Shown piece by piece: positions 1 to 16,239 of a DNA stretch of 64,000 nucleotides (the first letter of the stretch is position 1; every line of letters starts with the position of its first letter). Source of the DNA: Echinometra lucunter. Its lineage: Eukaryota; Echinodermata; Echinoidea; Camarodonta; Echinometridae. The DNA is taken from positions 20,492,491 through 20,556,490 of the forward strand of contig CM057162.1 of the NCBI GenBank assembly GCA_029962745.1, given 5' to 3'. The position numbers were made by a program, and so were the translations under genes. The notes under the pieces were generated by a model. That model was not told where the DNA came from. It saw only the letters and a list, made by a program, of their open reading frames with translations, and did not search any database.

Positions 1-1204
1 TCTATTGTATCATGTTTATCATTTTTGTCCTTGCTAAAATTCAGCTTCTTTCACTGTAATTGCTATCCAGGCATTTTTTTTTGGGGGGGGGGGGGTCAAA
101 GTGAGGGCGCTCTTGAAAGATACTATTTTCCTTTTCCTTTTATTTTCTTTTCTTTCTTTTTTAAAATGAATAAAAAATAACATATGTACCTACGATCCGG
201 CATTTTGTTTTGTGATCTTAAAAATATTTGTTGAGATGCTTCGGATTGATTATTTTGACAACAAATAAATTTATCCTTTGTAATGATTTCAGCTCTACGT
301 CTGGAAATGCCTCTGGTGATACCGTGCAGAGAAAAACCTTTCCTCTGTGAACAAATGAACAGTAAGCGTCTGTTGGAATTTGAATGACAGCAAACAGATC
401 TTTTCATCGCCATAGCCCTACGTGAACTGCTACCCCCAAGTCAAGAACTGAATATTATTTTCGTTGGAAATAATCACCAATTACTTTGCCAAAGGACTTA
501 ACGACACGTGACAATGATTCCATTGGTAATGAACGAGCGTCATAGCTGCTATAGAAACTCATGTTTACTAGCTAGCACACTATACATAGCTAGGATGCAC
601 GGGGCCAATAATGACATGAAAGGGGGCGTGAAGGGAGGAAATAGGCATGGGAAAGGGAAGGTAAAAAAAAGATTATACGACTTTCTCCTACACCCTCTTA
701 TAAGGCCTATCACTCAGTTTATGTGAAATTCAAACCAAGAAGACAGGCTCCCCCCTGCCCCGATGCTTGTGTACCTAATTAGTGGCAGGACCCACACTAT
801 ACGCCACTAATTATGGCTGCTACAGAATTACTGCTTCGGAATTAGTAGGCACTGCAGTGACTGTATTGTAGTTCACTCGCCCTTACCAACATGAAAAATG
901 AAAACTGTACATGCTGTAGAGGCGTAGCCACGGAGCCAGTTGCCGCCCCCAAGGAAAGTGTCTTTTAAAATTTGTAACCGAGTTGACGCGCGTCATTTTT
1001 GTTCTATTGATCTGCATATCAAGTCTACCCCCTTCCCCTTTTCAACCTGCCCATATTCTGTAGACTCTGTTTTCAACACTTAAACAAAAACACTATCCAT
1101 TATTAAGCCTTGGGCCTTAATTGCCAGTATATGCCTACGTCAGGATCAGCTATTGTATAGTACATGGCCTATTGTAGGCTTACAGTTCAGGCAATAACAA
1201 GGTT
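1..1204. other. No gene recognised; AT-rich flank
   Basis: I see no exon, RNA gene or transposon with definable ends here. There is a T8/G13 run at about 75-93, and the short open frames on both strands show no recognisable protein motif. The stretch is probably intergenic DNA or decayed repeat sequence. Confidence 0.45.
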
Positions 1205-1210
1205 CTATAG

Positions 1211-1271
<61 letters not shown>

Positions 1272-1279
1272 TAATAATG

Positions 1280-1328
<49 letters not shown>

Positions 1329-1336
1329 TAATAATG

Positions 1337-1376
<40 letters not shown>
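1211..1376. repeat. (AAT)n microsatellite
   Basis: About 165 bases of AAT units with a few GAT interruptions. It directly abuts the 3' side of the LINE remnant that begins at about 1377 on the - strand. It may therefore be the expanded 3' tail of that retrotransposon, as is common for CR1/L2-group elements. The Tyr-rich open frame across it is only a read-through of the repeat. Confidence 0.9.
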
Positions 1377-1377
<1 letters not shown>

Positions 1378-2640
1378 TAGACAATTTATACAGCGCAGTC
1401 ACTATGTAAATATACTCTACAGCGCTGTAGTGTAACAGAGCTCCCAACAATGCTACTGCTCCAACAAATTAAACATATGCATATAATACAATTAACCAAA
1501 AGCTTCTGAAAAAAGATGGGTCTTCAATAAATGACTGAAGATGGTAACAGTTGGTGCTTTTCGTATTTCCAGTGGTAATTTGTTCCAAAGCTTTGGAGCA
1601 GCGCAACTGAAAGCACGATCCCCAAGAGTTACTTTTGTTCTGAAGTGAGGTAGCTTTAGAAGCAGTTTATCCTGTGTATTTCGTAAGTTATGTGCATATG
1701 AATGTGACCTAAATTATATCAAGTCAGACAAGTAATTAGGAGCTTGACCATTCAGTGCTTTGTAAACAAGCAAAAGTATCTTAAATGCAATTCGCTGCCT
1801 TATTGGCAACCAATGTAATTGAATCAGAACAGGTGTAATATGGGTAAACTTTGAGGAACTGGATACAAGTCTTGCACATGCATTCTGAACATGCTGCAGC
1901 TTGTTGATTTGCACCGGCGTAAATCCACTCTGAGGAGTGGGGGGGGGGGGGATGATTGACTTTTTGGACGATTTTTTTTCTATCGATCTCACACTTAAGT
2001 ATAAGCACACACCCTCACTAACCCCCACAGACCCCCTACACACATTTTAATATTTATTTTGCGAGCGAGCGAAGCGAGCGAGCCAAAAATAACCACTTTT
2101 TTGGTTTTCAATCGCATTTTCAAATAGAAATTCTAAAATATGATAGTTTTTTTATGACAGATATTCAAAGATTTTACTAACGGATTAATTAAAATATATT
2201 TTCTTTCTTAAAAAGTGGGGGGGGGGGGATATTTGTACACGCCATCCCCCCTCTCCAAAAAGTGGGGGGATATATCCCCCCCCCCCATCCCCCCCCCCCC
2301 CGGGATTTACGCCAGTGTTGATTTGTGAGTCTGGTAAACCAAACAATAATCAATTGCAATTATCAAGCCTACTGCTAATAAATGCATGGATAAGAGTTTC
2401 TGCGTTTTCTGGTATTTACGAATATGGCGTAAGTTGTATAACATATAAAAAGATGATCTACTAATGTTGGATATGTGTTTCTCCATGTTTAAACGAGGAT
2501 TAAGCAATACACCCAGATTTTTTCACAAAGTTTGATGGTTTTACTTCTGAGTCTTCAAGTGCTATGTTGCTAACACTCAGTTTTGCTACTTGTCTGCCTG
2601 TCCCGACTATGAAAAACTCTGTCTGCAAACTAGCCCCCCC
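1377..2640 (-). pseudogene. CR1/L2-group LINE remnant (reverse transcriptase C-terminus)
   Basis: On the - strand two blocks encode the C-terminal part of a Jockey/CR1/L2-group non-LTR reverse transcriptase. Block one (about 2507-2307) reads LLNPRLNMEKHISNI, the usual thumb region. Block two (about 1925-1500) reads INKLQHVQNACARLV and LHWLPIRQRIAFKILLL, then GDRAFSCAAPKLWNKLP, the conserved terminal motif. Blocks one and two are separated by a transposon insertion (1930-2306). An in-frame stop lies at about 1714, before the terminal motif. The catalytic palm domain is absent, so this is a dead, 5'-truncated copy whose 3' end meets an (AAT)n tract. Assignment to the CR1/L2 group comes from motif recognition only; the exact clade is uncertain. 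Confidence 0.75.
1930..2306. mobile_element. Short TIR element inserted in the LINE remnant
   Basis: The insertion splits the reverse transcriptase frame. Its ends are inverted copies of a word like GGCGTAAATCC (at 1915-1926 and 2305-2313), each followed inward by a long G or C run. The flanking TGTTGATTTG occurs on both sides (before about 1910 and after about 2315), which looks like a 9-10 bp target-site duplication. It contains no coding sequence but carries a GCGAGCGAAGCGAGCG-type palindromic word near 2061. The duplication length would suit a Mutator-like or hAT-like element, but the superfamily is inference. Confidence 0.55.
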
Positions 2641-3091
2641 CCCCCCGAAACAAGCTGATTGCTCTCCCACGTAGTTTCTTTCTCCCGGCCGGTCTGATTC
2701 CTTTTTTTTTCTCTCTCTCCTTTTTGTGATAATTAACCATCACTCATTTTGTAAAAGGAGGAACCAGCGACGCATGAAATTCTCTGCGTTGGTAATAAGT
2801 GACTGGCAACCATTATCGTAGATCATAATAGAATACCGTGGAAACGTTATGCATCCTTAATGGGATACTATAGTAACAAGGACATCATTGGTAACTTCCC
2901 AGGCAATAATTCATACATTAAACCCCGGTCATACTACCGAGACAGACAACAGAAGACGACAATACCGATAGAAAAAAAATTATACTACAACAAATGCCCA
3001 TGTATATCGCAATATCGGTCAACTTATCTGGGTATCGATTTGGAGACGGCTTCTGCAGGGGTGTGACTGCATACACACTGAAAATATGAGT
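2641..3091. promoter_or_regulatory. Upstream region of the alpha-tubulin gene
   Basis: This stretch between the LINE remnant and the TATA box should hold the proximal promoter of the tubulin gene. It contains a pyrimidine tract (2700-2725) and no recognisable coding sequence. I cannot name specific transcription-factor sites with confidence. Confidence 0.4.
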
Positions 3092-3099
3092 TATAAATA
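3092..3099 (+). promoter_or_regulatory. TATA box of alpha-tubulin
   Basis: TATAAATA lies about 140 bases before the exon 1 ATG. The expected transcription start is roughly 25-30 bases downstream, near 3120, giving a 5' UTR of about 110-115 bases. No other good TATA match lies between here and the ATG. Confidence 0.7.
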
Positions 3100-3234
3100 C
3101 ACGGTTCTCACCAAGGAACCGCCACATTCGTTGATTGCTTTCGACAACATCAGACGTCCTTAAGCAACTAGCTGCTTCCCGCTGCTTCCATATTCCTCGA
3201 TTCATAAAACGTCTTCACAACTCAATCTTCAAAC

Positions 3235-8640
<5,406 letters not shown>

Positions 8641-8780
8641 ACAAGTTCATATTCCACCCACCAATTCATTTTTGTCTTTATTTATTATTGTTTGGGGGAT
8701 AAACCTTGAGCTTCGATAAAGCCCAACTATCTGATTTGTTTTCCTTGTTCGATTTGATTTGCGTAGATTGTTTTTATCAA

Positions 8781-8786
8781 ATTAAA
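8781..8786 (+). promoter_or_regulatory. Probable poly(A) signal of alpha-tubulin
   Basis: ATTAAA, the commonest variant poly(A) hexamer, lies 140 bases after the stop codon. It is followed by a GT/T-rich stretch (GTTTCTTTTTCATTTTG) suitable as a downstream element. This predicts a short 3' UTR of about 150-165 bases. Confidence 0.5.
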
Positions 8787-8799
8787 GAGTGTTTCTTTT

Positions 8800-9425
8800 T
8801 CATTTTGCAGTTCTACATGATCTTACAACTTTCACTGAGTATCACATATCAATATTCAAAATTGCTGTCATGAATAGAGTGTTGGCTACATTTCCTGGCA
8901 GTGCATATTGCAAATTAAATTTTCAAAAAGAAGAATGTTGACGAAAATAGGCAGAGTAGCTTATTAAATTGGAGTTAGGCAAAATAGAATGAAAATGTGT
9001 GAAGTGTTTGCAACTAAATTTAAACATATCGATTCGCAAGAGTGATCATGACTTATTGTTTATCAACTTGATCACGTTGATGTTTAAAAAGTGAGAGAAA
9101 AAAACATAATCGGTAATCTGGTAATATGGAGTTTTAACGACAAAATAAGATTGAGTTGTTTTTAATCTTGCCCAGTTATGAACTTGCCCTTCGGGGTAAA
9201 ATAGGGGGGGGGGGATGTTATAATCTTTCTAGATTAACTCTTTCTTGGCTTTTTTTTTTAAATCGAAAACCGCCTTGCCTTTAACAAACGCTGAAATGAA
9301 ACTGAAATATAGAAGTTTTGCTGTTGTCATCATGAAAAATATAATGCTACGCATGTATATCAAAATAAATATCTCTATGCTAAACGGTTTCTGTTTGTGC
9401 GTCTATCGATGGGTTTGGGGGAAAG
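8800..9425. other. Intergenic, no feature
   Basis: AT-rich DNA downstream of the tubulin gene with one G run at 9206-9214. Nothing recognisable is seen. Confidence 0.4.
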
Positions 9426-9429
9426 GGGG

Positions 9430-9856
9430 TGTAGCAGTGATTCGAGAGAAAGGGAGAGGGGAGACGGCGAGATCGACGGAAGGGAAAGAACTACAAGAAG
9501 GGGAGAGAGCAAGAGAGAAAGGGAGAGAGAGGGGAAGAGAGGGAGATGGGGGAGAGAGAGAGAGAGAGAGAGGGAGATCGACAGAAAGGATGATCCAAAA
9601 GGTGAAAGAGAGATAGTAAGAGAAAGGGAGAGAGTAATTATAGACAGAAAGACAGATCTAGGCAGGAAGAGAACGGGAGAGACTGAGAGGGAGAGATCGA
9701 CAGAATGACAGATCTACAGAGAGGCCCGGCAGAGAGGGAGAGAAAGAGAGATAAATGGAGACAGGAATGAGAGAGAGAGATGGAGAAAAGGAGATGCTAT
9801 TAGGAGGGGCAAATGGAGAGAGAAAGTGAAATAAAGAGCTACAGATTTCTCAAGAA

Positions 9857-9893
<37 letters not shown>

Positions 9894-9905
9894 TTCTCTC
9901 TCTCC
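9430..9905. repeat. GA-rich and (TC)n tracts
   Basis: Positions 9430-9830 are a degenerate purine (GA/GGGA) tract with inserted GATCGACAGA words. Positions 9856-9905 are (TC)n. The two halves are roughly complementary in composition. Charged repetitive open frames here are composition artefacts. Confidence 0.8.
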
Positions 9906-10070
9906 CCCTTTGGTAAATATACCCGGTCCTGTTGTATAGGCAAGGCCGTGAGCAGGAATTCTTTCGGCGGGGGCAAGGATATGTTCAATATTTTGAGGGA
10001 ACACGTAAGCTAGGGAGCGAAGCGACCGAGCGGGAGCTTTTGCATGTTTAGAACTGAAATTGAACGAACT

Positions 10071-10203
10071 GGGCCCTGTTTCATAAAACTTAATTGTCAT
10101 CAACAATAAGTTGCAATAACTGTTTAAGCTTCTGGAATCCTTGCATCTGATGGCTGAGAGCAAATTTGTCATGGCAGTGTTACTGATATTTTATGAAACG
10201 CCT
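10071..10203. mobile_element. Short palindromic MITE (core family A, copy 1)
   Basis: The ends GGGCCCTGTTTCATAAAA and TTTTATGAAACGCCTC are inverted partners. The core contains TTGCATCTGATGGCTGAGAG and AAATTTGTCA, which recur in copies at 18954 and 26952. There is no coding capacity. Confidence 0.7.
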
Positions 10204-12110
10204 CAGAATAGTTAACTATAGATCGACGGCGCATAACAAATGCTGTATTTATTATATACATACACACTTTAGGTGGAATTTTGGAAATTTTCAATAAAAC
10301 AGTAAGAAAAAAAGAAAAGAAAAAAGGGGGTTGAAATTTCTGGCGGGGGCAATTGCCCCCTGCCTCCTATGTGCGCACGACCATGTGTATATGACATTAA
10401 TTTTAGAAAATCGTTTGTCATGAGCCGACTTTCATGTAGATACTGACATGATTGTTGGTGAGGGGTTGGGAAGCACCTGCATTCTCTACATTAACTTACC
10501 TAAGATTACTTAACATGACCGGCGAAACCGGGGGGCCGGCCCCCCCCCCCCCCAATATTTGGCAGAAAAAATAAGAAAAAATGGGAAAGAAAAGAAAAGA
10601 ATGAAAAAAAAAGACGAGAAAAGAAATAAAAAGGACAAACTGGAATTGCTCGCTCGCATGTAGGCCTAATTGTGTTATGTCATTTTTATATCATTAATGT
10701 ATATTTTGATTGATAAAACGAAATTGGTCTCCATCTGATGTTAAACATTCTGCTATTCATGAATATAATCATAACTATGGTAGAAATATTATTGCAAGGA
10801 ATCGGGTGGCAGGTTTAGCGAAGAATAAAGAAAAAACTTTCGGGAGATAATGGCTTGTGAACGATGCCTATATGCCCATCAAACATTAGCTGAGAACGGA
10901 AGATGCCCGTAAGTTACTAAAATCATAAGCATGAAGTAAGATATATTAGAACCTGTTCTCAGTATACAAATTCCATATTTTTTTTTGGGGGGGGGGGAGG
11001 GGCTCGCTCGCTCCGCTTGCAATTAAAATTTAGAAAAAAATGCTTTCGGGCACTAAGCACTCTTTTCTCAGCAGTGAAATGCATGAATATCATAATTTGT
11101 GACGAATCTACCTTTCTCTTTTTTTTAAATAATTTTTTGGCCGGTCACTCGTTCGCATAGGCGCTCGTATAGAGACAGAAGAGTTCAAATGGCGAAGCGC
11201 ATTGCCCATATTGAGTCATATTTTGGAAACAGATTACTGAATATTTCATTTATATCCAGTATAGGGTTATGACGAAATAACACTTCTATCATGAAATAGA
11301 ATGTACTTTTATCCTCACTCGCTGCGCTCGCTCGTTATATCTATTTGAATGCAGGATAGTTTCGGAAAGCAGACGAATTCGACAAGAGACGTAACCGAAA
11401 TCATGATTTAGATATATAGGCCCATAGTGTATTTTGAAGAAAAGAAGAGTACATTGTTCCTCTCTCGGTACGCTTGCTCACGAGATACAGGATTTTTACA
11501 GGAAGCAAACAAATTTGGCGAGTGAGGTGACCGATTGTATTTCTAAACATTCTAGGCCTATGTTGATGATGTAAACTCCGATCTACCGTCATTTTTTTTT
11601 TTTGCTCCCTCGCTTCGCACGCTCGTGATATTTAAAACCCGCTTAGCTAACAACCAGCGAGGTGGCAAAATAGAATCATATCTTGGCAGCGATGCGAATA
11701 GATATATCAAAGCCTGTCAAACTGTGGAATAAGATGTCTCAAACCCCAGAGCTTCTGGGGGCACCATACCGTTGCTTCTGGATCCCACCGCGTAGCCAGG
11801 GGGCCAGATGGGTGGGTGGTTGCTCCCCCCCCCAAAAAAAAAAAAAAAAAACCGTAAGCGAGAAAAGAAAAAGGTAAGAGATTGTAGGAAGAGAAGGAGC
11901 AGACAAGAAACTCTGACAGAGCTCCCCTCCCTGCACCCTCCCCCTAGGGAGCGTGCGAAGCGCGCTCAGTATGTAATTCGCACGCTTTGCGTGCTCACTA
12001 CAATTTTTTTTTTTTTTAAACCACACTCCATTCCCTGGGTACCCCTTTTGAAAACTGTCTACGTCTTGACTATCTTGACATAGTCGTAACGCCACTGGGT
12101 CAGCCAAGAC
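10204..12110. other. Decayed repeats carrying GCGAGCG-type palindromes
   Basis: No gene is seen. The stretch holds several poly-G/poly-C and A/T runs. Words built from GAGCGAAGCG or its complement appear at about 10014, 11001, 11320, 11605, 11945 and 11978. The part from about 11785 to 12105 looks like one element, beginning near GCGTAGCCAGGGGG and ending near GTCGTAACGCCACTGG, but its borders are not clear. It is likely several old transposon copies nested in one another. Confidence 0.45.
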
Positions 12111-12547
12111 CATGGTTGAGACCGGCGATATTTTCGTGTGAGAAATATGTTTAGGCCGAAATGTCTAGAGAGCATTCACGGATTATGGGCGCGCGCAATA
12201 CTCTAGCCGCGCGCGTTTATTAGTCTTTTCGTAGTCTTTCTGATTAGATTTGAGAGGTTTCTTTTTATTATGTCACCTATTGTTAAGAAAATGGTGCTTT
12301 TACTTTCAGTTCTTTGAGTTTCATCACGTTGAGAATGATTTATTAGTATATTTTTCAAAAATTTTCATGACTGCTTGTATCCATAGAAATTTAGTTTCGT
12401 AGATTATTTCAAAACGACTGAAGTAGTCTTAAATTTTGAGTTGACCTTTGAACTCCATGCTTTCATGAATATAATTCATGCCGTCTTCTATTTCTTGCTG
12501 AAAAAAATTTCATTTGAAACTCCGCTAGATTTCCACATTTGAGCAAC

Positions 12548-12555
12548 ATGACGAA
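12548..12555 (+). CDS. NAA50: Candidate first coding exon of NAA50
   Basis: ATGACGAA is followed by the strong donor gtgagt. Joined to the exon at 19839 it gives M-T-K-G-R-K-D-L-G-D-I in frame, close to the short N-terminus usual for NAA50, and supplies the two bases the downstream phase requires. It lies 7.3 kb upstream, across LINE remnants, and so small a match could be chance. A transcript is needed to confirm it. Confidence 0.25.
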
Positions 12556-12689
12556 GTGAGTGAAATGAACCATTGTGACAGTCTTTTATTTTTTCATAGC
12601 TCGTTTTCTGCATGTTTTCTGTCAACAGAGTTAGACTTACGAATATAATGTGCGTTTAAACTTTATTCTGGGACTCATTTTACGTGGAG

Positions 12690-12841
12690 CGGTGGTACGG
12701 TCAAGCCAACGCCCGCACCAGCGGCCTGCAATTCACCGATATCCCGGTAGAATCAAGTCGCAAGGCGCATTGCCGATCGCATCGCGTGCCGCTTGTCAAT
12801 CGTGACTCAAGACCAAGTGGTCTTGGTCTTGAGTCACGATT
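12690..12841. other. GC-rich island ending in a perfect hairpin
   Basis: About 110 bases (12690-12797) are markedly richer in G+C than their surroundings and open in one + frame. They are followed by a perfect 20-bp stem with a 4-base loop: stem 12798-12817, loop TGGT, stem 12822-12841, with the arm reading ATCGTGACTCAAGACCAAG. The hairpin meets the start of a LINE fragment. It could be a recombination or assembly junction, or a regulatory hairpin; I cannot tell which. Confidence 0.5.
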
Positions 12842-14268
12842 TCTCTGAAAACGATATTCGTACAATATTCCTAAGACCTAGGAAGTCAACGTTAAACAGT
12901 AGGTTAAGGGAATTTCAATTTAAAATGTTGTATGAACTTATATACACTAGAAAATATTTGTATGGTCTGATGCCCCTTGTCTGCGCAGTGCCCAAGTCTG
13001 CGCATACACGTAACTGCGCGATTCTAACATCACAAAAGACGCAACGAACACAATCATCTTTAAATGAATTTTAGCGATATGTATCACTGAAAAAAATGAC
13101 GAAAAACGGGCGAAAGGCGTCTATTTTATGTATTTTCTACTCACATGCCTTGAAAATGCCACTTTCATGCAAAAAACCCCGAACTGCGTGTAAAGTGAAT
13201 GAGTGCGCAGACAAGGGCACCTTCCTCTTTTTAGCGTCAAATTTACACCATTGCCTTTTCTTGTAAAAATCACATTGTTCTTGTTCAGATTTCGATGAGA
13301 TTTTCGGCACAGTTACTCCCTAGGATATGAGGATTAAAATGAGGTCAGCCATTAGAGGAATACAAAAAGGAAAGTTTGTCAATTTTGAGTGAAATATTAG
13401 GTGCGCAGACAAGGGTCCCCCCATCATATGCTTTTAAATTTACCACTAGCAATGCTTGCGCCTTCTGCGATAAAAATGAAGAAAACTATGAACATTTATT
13501 TTTCAAGTGCGAAAAAATAAGAGATCTATGGAAAAGCTGTGGAGTTCTTTTAAACTTAACTGATATTAAAAATATGAATTGGGAGGGAATTCACATTGGT
13601 ATAAAGATATCTAATGTAGGGAAGGAACAGTTGATTAATCATATAATACTGTTAATCAAATACATGATCTTTGTTTATAGCAGGAATAAAAATAAACCCC
13701 CCTCACCTCAAGAAATAAAACAAAAAATTATAGAAAATGAACACGAGGAAAAAAAACTAGCTGAAGAGAGGGGAACTTTAGTGCACCATCTCAGAAAATG
13801 GGAAATTTTGACCAATAGAGTAGGCGAGGCAAGCAGGGATACCAAGATTTGATATATAGTACAGGAGGCTGTGTACTTTCGAGTGTGTGTGTGTGTGGGG
13901 GAGGGGGTGTATGCATGTGTTACATGTAGGTGGGATGCGGATGCTGGGGTAGTGTGTGGATGTTGAGGTGGTTGTTAGGATGTTGGGGTGGGTGCGGTGT
14001 TGGGTGGTGTGTGGTGTGTGTGTATATGGTCAGATTGCGCTTTGCTTGTGTCTGTGCTCTAGATGACGATGGGAGGGGGGTTTCTTTTTTTTTTTTTTTA
14101 AGACAGATAAAATTTCTCTCAGACCTTCAATACTATGTTGCATGTTCATTATGTTTAAATGATTATCAATTATGTATTTCTTTTATATAAATGAAAATGT
14201 TTTGTTGGATTGTACTATAACATATGCTTTTGATTGAGAGAAATAAAACATTACTTAAAACAAAAAAA
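12842..14268 (+). pseudogene. L1/Tx1-like LINE 3' fragment with zinc-binding reverse transcriptase tail
   Basis: The + frame before the insertion reads RLREFQFKMLYELIYTRKYLY. After it comes ACAFCDKNEENYEHLFFKC, a CxxC...H....C knuckle. This is the zf-RVT C-terminal domain found after the reverse transcriptase in L1/Tx1-type LINEs. The frame ends at 13852. A TG-rich 3' UTR and an A-rich end (AAATAAAACATTACTTAAAAC, about 14240-14268) follow. The reverse transcriptase core is missing, so the copy is 5'-truncated, and a MITE (12974-13415) splits the remaining frame. Family assignment rests on the zinc knuckle and its spacing. Confidence 0.75.
12974..13415. mobile_element. MITE inserted in the LINE fragment
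   Basis: The left end CCCTTGTCTGCGCAG and right end TGCGCAGACAAGGG are inverted. A third match lies at 13204-13219, so the element may be composite or carry an internal repeat. Removing it rejoins the LINE frame (LYGLMP to PSYAFKF). There is no coding sequence inside. Confidence 0.7.
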
Positions 14269-15680
14269 GTGGGGACACGTTAGATCTTTGCTAAATTATT
14301 GGAATAGCGATGTTGATGGGACTGATGAGTAATGAGTAATGACACAAGTAGAATAATCAAGTTGTTAAGGTCATTTGTGATTTCAGAGTCTGTACATATT
14401 TCTTTGCATGCTCTTATTTGCATTTGCATGATTTGGATTGGAGGAAGTGAGATGAGATGTGAATGATTGATGGAGAGAATAACATGTAAATTTCAATGAC
14501 AGACCAAATGCAGTCAAATTTTCATCACATTGAAATAGTGAATTAATCTAGATCTAAATCTAAATAAAATATAAATCCTAGGCTACACCCCTAACAGGTG
14601 AAAAGAAGGTTGTCGGTGATGTCAATTCAAATTATTGTCAGCTTTAGTGATGGACCTACATGACCTAGGCTCTACTCATATGACATGGAAAGTTGAACTT
14701 GAACTTTGAAGTAGATTTGTGAAATGTCTTCATCTTGAAATCACTTTAATTAAATAAATACCATCTTCTTGATCTCATGACCATGGAAGCATAGACTTGT
14801 ATCTACATCCTTTAGTATGTGCTCCTGTGGGCATGGTGGGCAGCCGTCCCCTGTGAGCGGCTGGTGGTGAATAAAAACTAAAAATTAAAAAAATATTTTT
14901 GATATCCCTTCAAAAATTACCTTGGACAGTCGCAGGTAGGTTCTAGTGCATCAAAAAACATACTCAGCGAAAGCAGTAAGCATAATGAGTCTCACTGAAT
15001 ATCATTAGAAGTCGACACCACCAGTCACTGACTGAAAAATGGCAGTTTCTTAACTTTTAAGTTAAGAAACTTTGACATACTTAAGCCAGCACTTCAGCTT
15101 TATTTGTTCAATTTGATAACTGATTTGATTTTTATTCAAGAGAATGAAGTTCATGGTCCATATTTTGCTGCAAAAATTCTTATTTATACCACCAGAGAAA
15201 AAGTTGCATGGGGGTGGCTGCTCAACAGAGCCATTTCTCAAGATGGGTCCTGTGAGCGGCCACCCTATGTAAAACGTGTACAAAATGCAGGTTTTTGTAG
15301 GAGATTGTACTCTGCCTTCATTTTTTTGTCACGGCATTTGTTAGATCATCACTTTTGACAGATTTTATGGGTTTCTACTCAGTATTATTACTTTTCATAA
15401 AGTATTGGTGTGTAAAGCAAGAAATACAATATTGATTTTGTTTCCTGCTACAAATATGGCGCTAAATGCTCGCCAAATGATAGGTGGCCGCCCACAGGGG
15501 TAAGGGCGGCCGCACACAGGACCCCGTACATCGTTTTGAAAAATGGACACTACTGACCACGTAATTGGTCAGTAATTATAAGTTTGTCCTCTATTCAATT
15601 AGCAGGTATTTGGACTCTGCGTTGATGGTATTGAACTATGTGTGAGTCTTTAATTAATAAATATAATCAGCAAATTCCCT
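14269..15680. other. No gene recognised; diffuse repeats
   Basis: The segment includes a perfect 12-bp-arm hairpin GTTTCTTAACTT / AAGTTAAGAAAC at 15046-15071. Three related words of the type CCTGTGAGCGGC or its complement appear near 14850, 15250 and 15490, suggesting a decayed repeat. No protein motif or splice-bounded exon was found. If the NAA50 first exon at 12548 is correct, this is intron. Confidence 0.4.
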
Positions 15681-15684
15681 TTAA

Positions 15685-16093
15685 CCCATAGAGGTACAGT
15701 GTCTCCTTTAGGAGACGCTTTTGCAGTATCTGTTGGTCCAGCATGTTGGGCAGTACATATCATACATGGGCAGAAAGAGAAAAATCCTCTGAAAATTTTG
15801 AGTCCATTTTCAAGAAAGTAGAGTGTGGCATTCTCGAATTAGAGCAATTTAATTGTAACTAATCATTAAACTATCTAAATTGGCAATGCGGTGAATATTA
15901 CATAATCACTCTTTCCATGTTCAAATTGGCAATTTTTTTTTCAATTTTACAATTATAATTAATTTTGGTTCATGTTATATCCATATTTATTTTTTTCAAA
16001 CTATGTAAGAGTGGAAAAAAATAATAGTTGTTGCCAATTTGAGGATTGAAGATGATTAATTTTGACCTCAAGAAAGCTCTGTACTTCTATGGG
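15685..16093. mobile_element. piggyBac-like MITE with TTAA target duplication
   Basis: TTAA at 15681-15684 and again at 16094-16097 bounds an element beginning CCCATAGAGGTACAG and ending CTGTACTTCTATGGG. The termini start with CCC and sit on a TTAA duplication, the signature of the piggyBac superfamily. The interior of about 380 bases is AT-rich and non-coding. Superfamily membership is inferred from ends and target only. Confidence 0.8.
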
Positions 16094-16239
16094 TTAAGCG
16101 GCCACACACCAGAGCCGGTACTCTATACATGTAGATCTAGAGTCTACCACCCGTAGGTCAAAACGGCGTTTTGAATAGCGAAACTAATTGCCGACGCAAA
16201 CGCGAAATACATTGACTTAGATCAGGATCAGGATCAAGA

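Noticed and set aside
9245..10172. Arg/Glu/Gly-rich and Ser/Leu-rich open frames
   Set aside because: Low-complexity translation of GA and TC tracts.
13930..14190. Gly/Trp/Cys/Val-rich + strand open frame
   Set aside because: Lies in the TG-rich 3' UTR of the LINE fragment; composition explains it.
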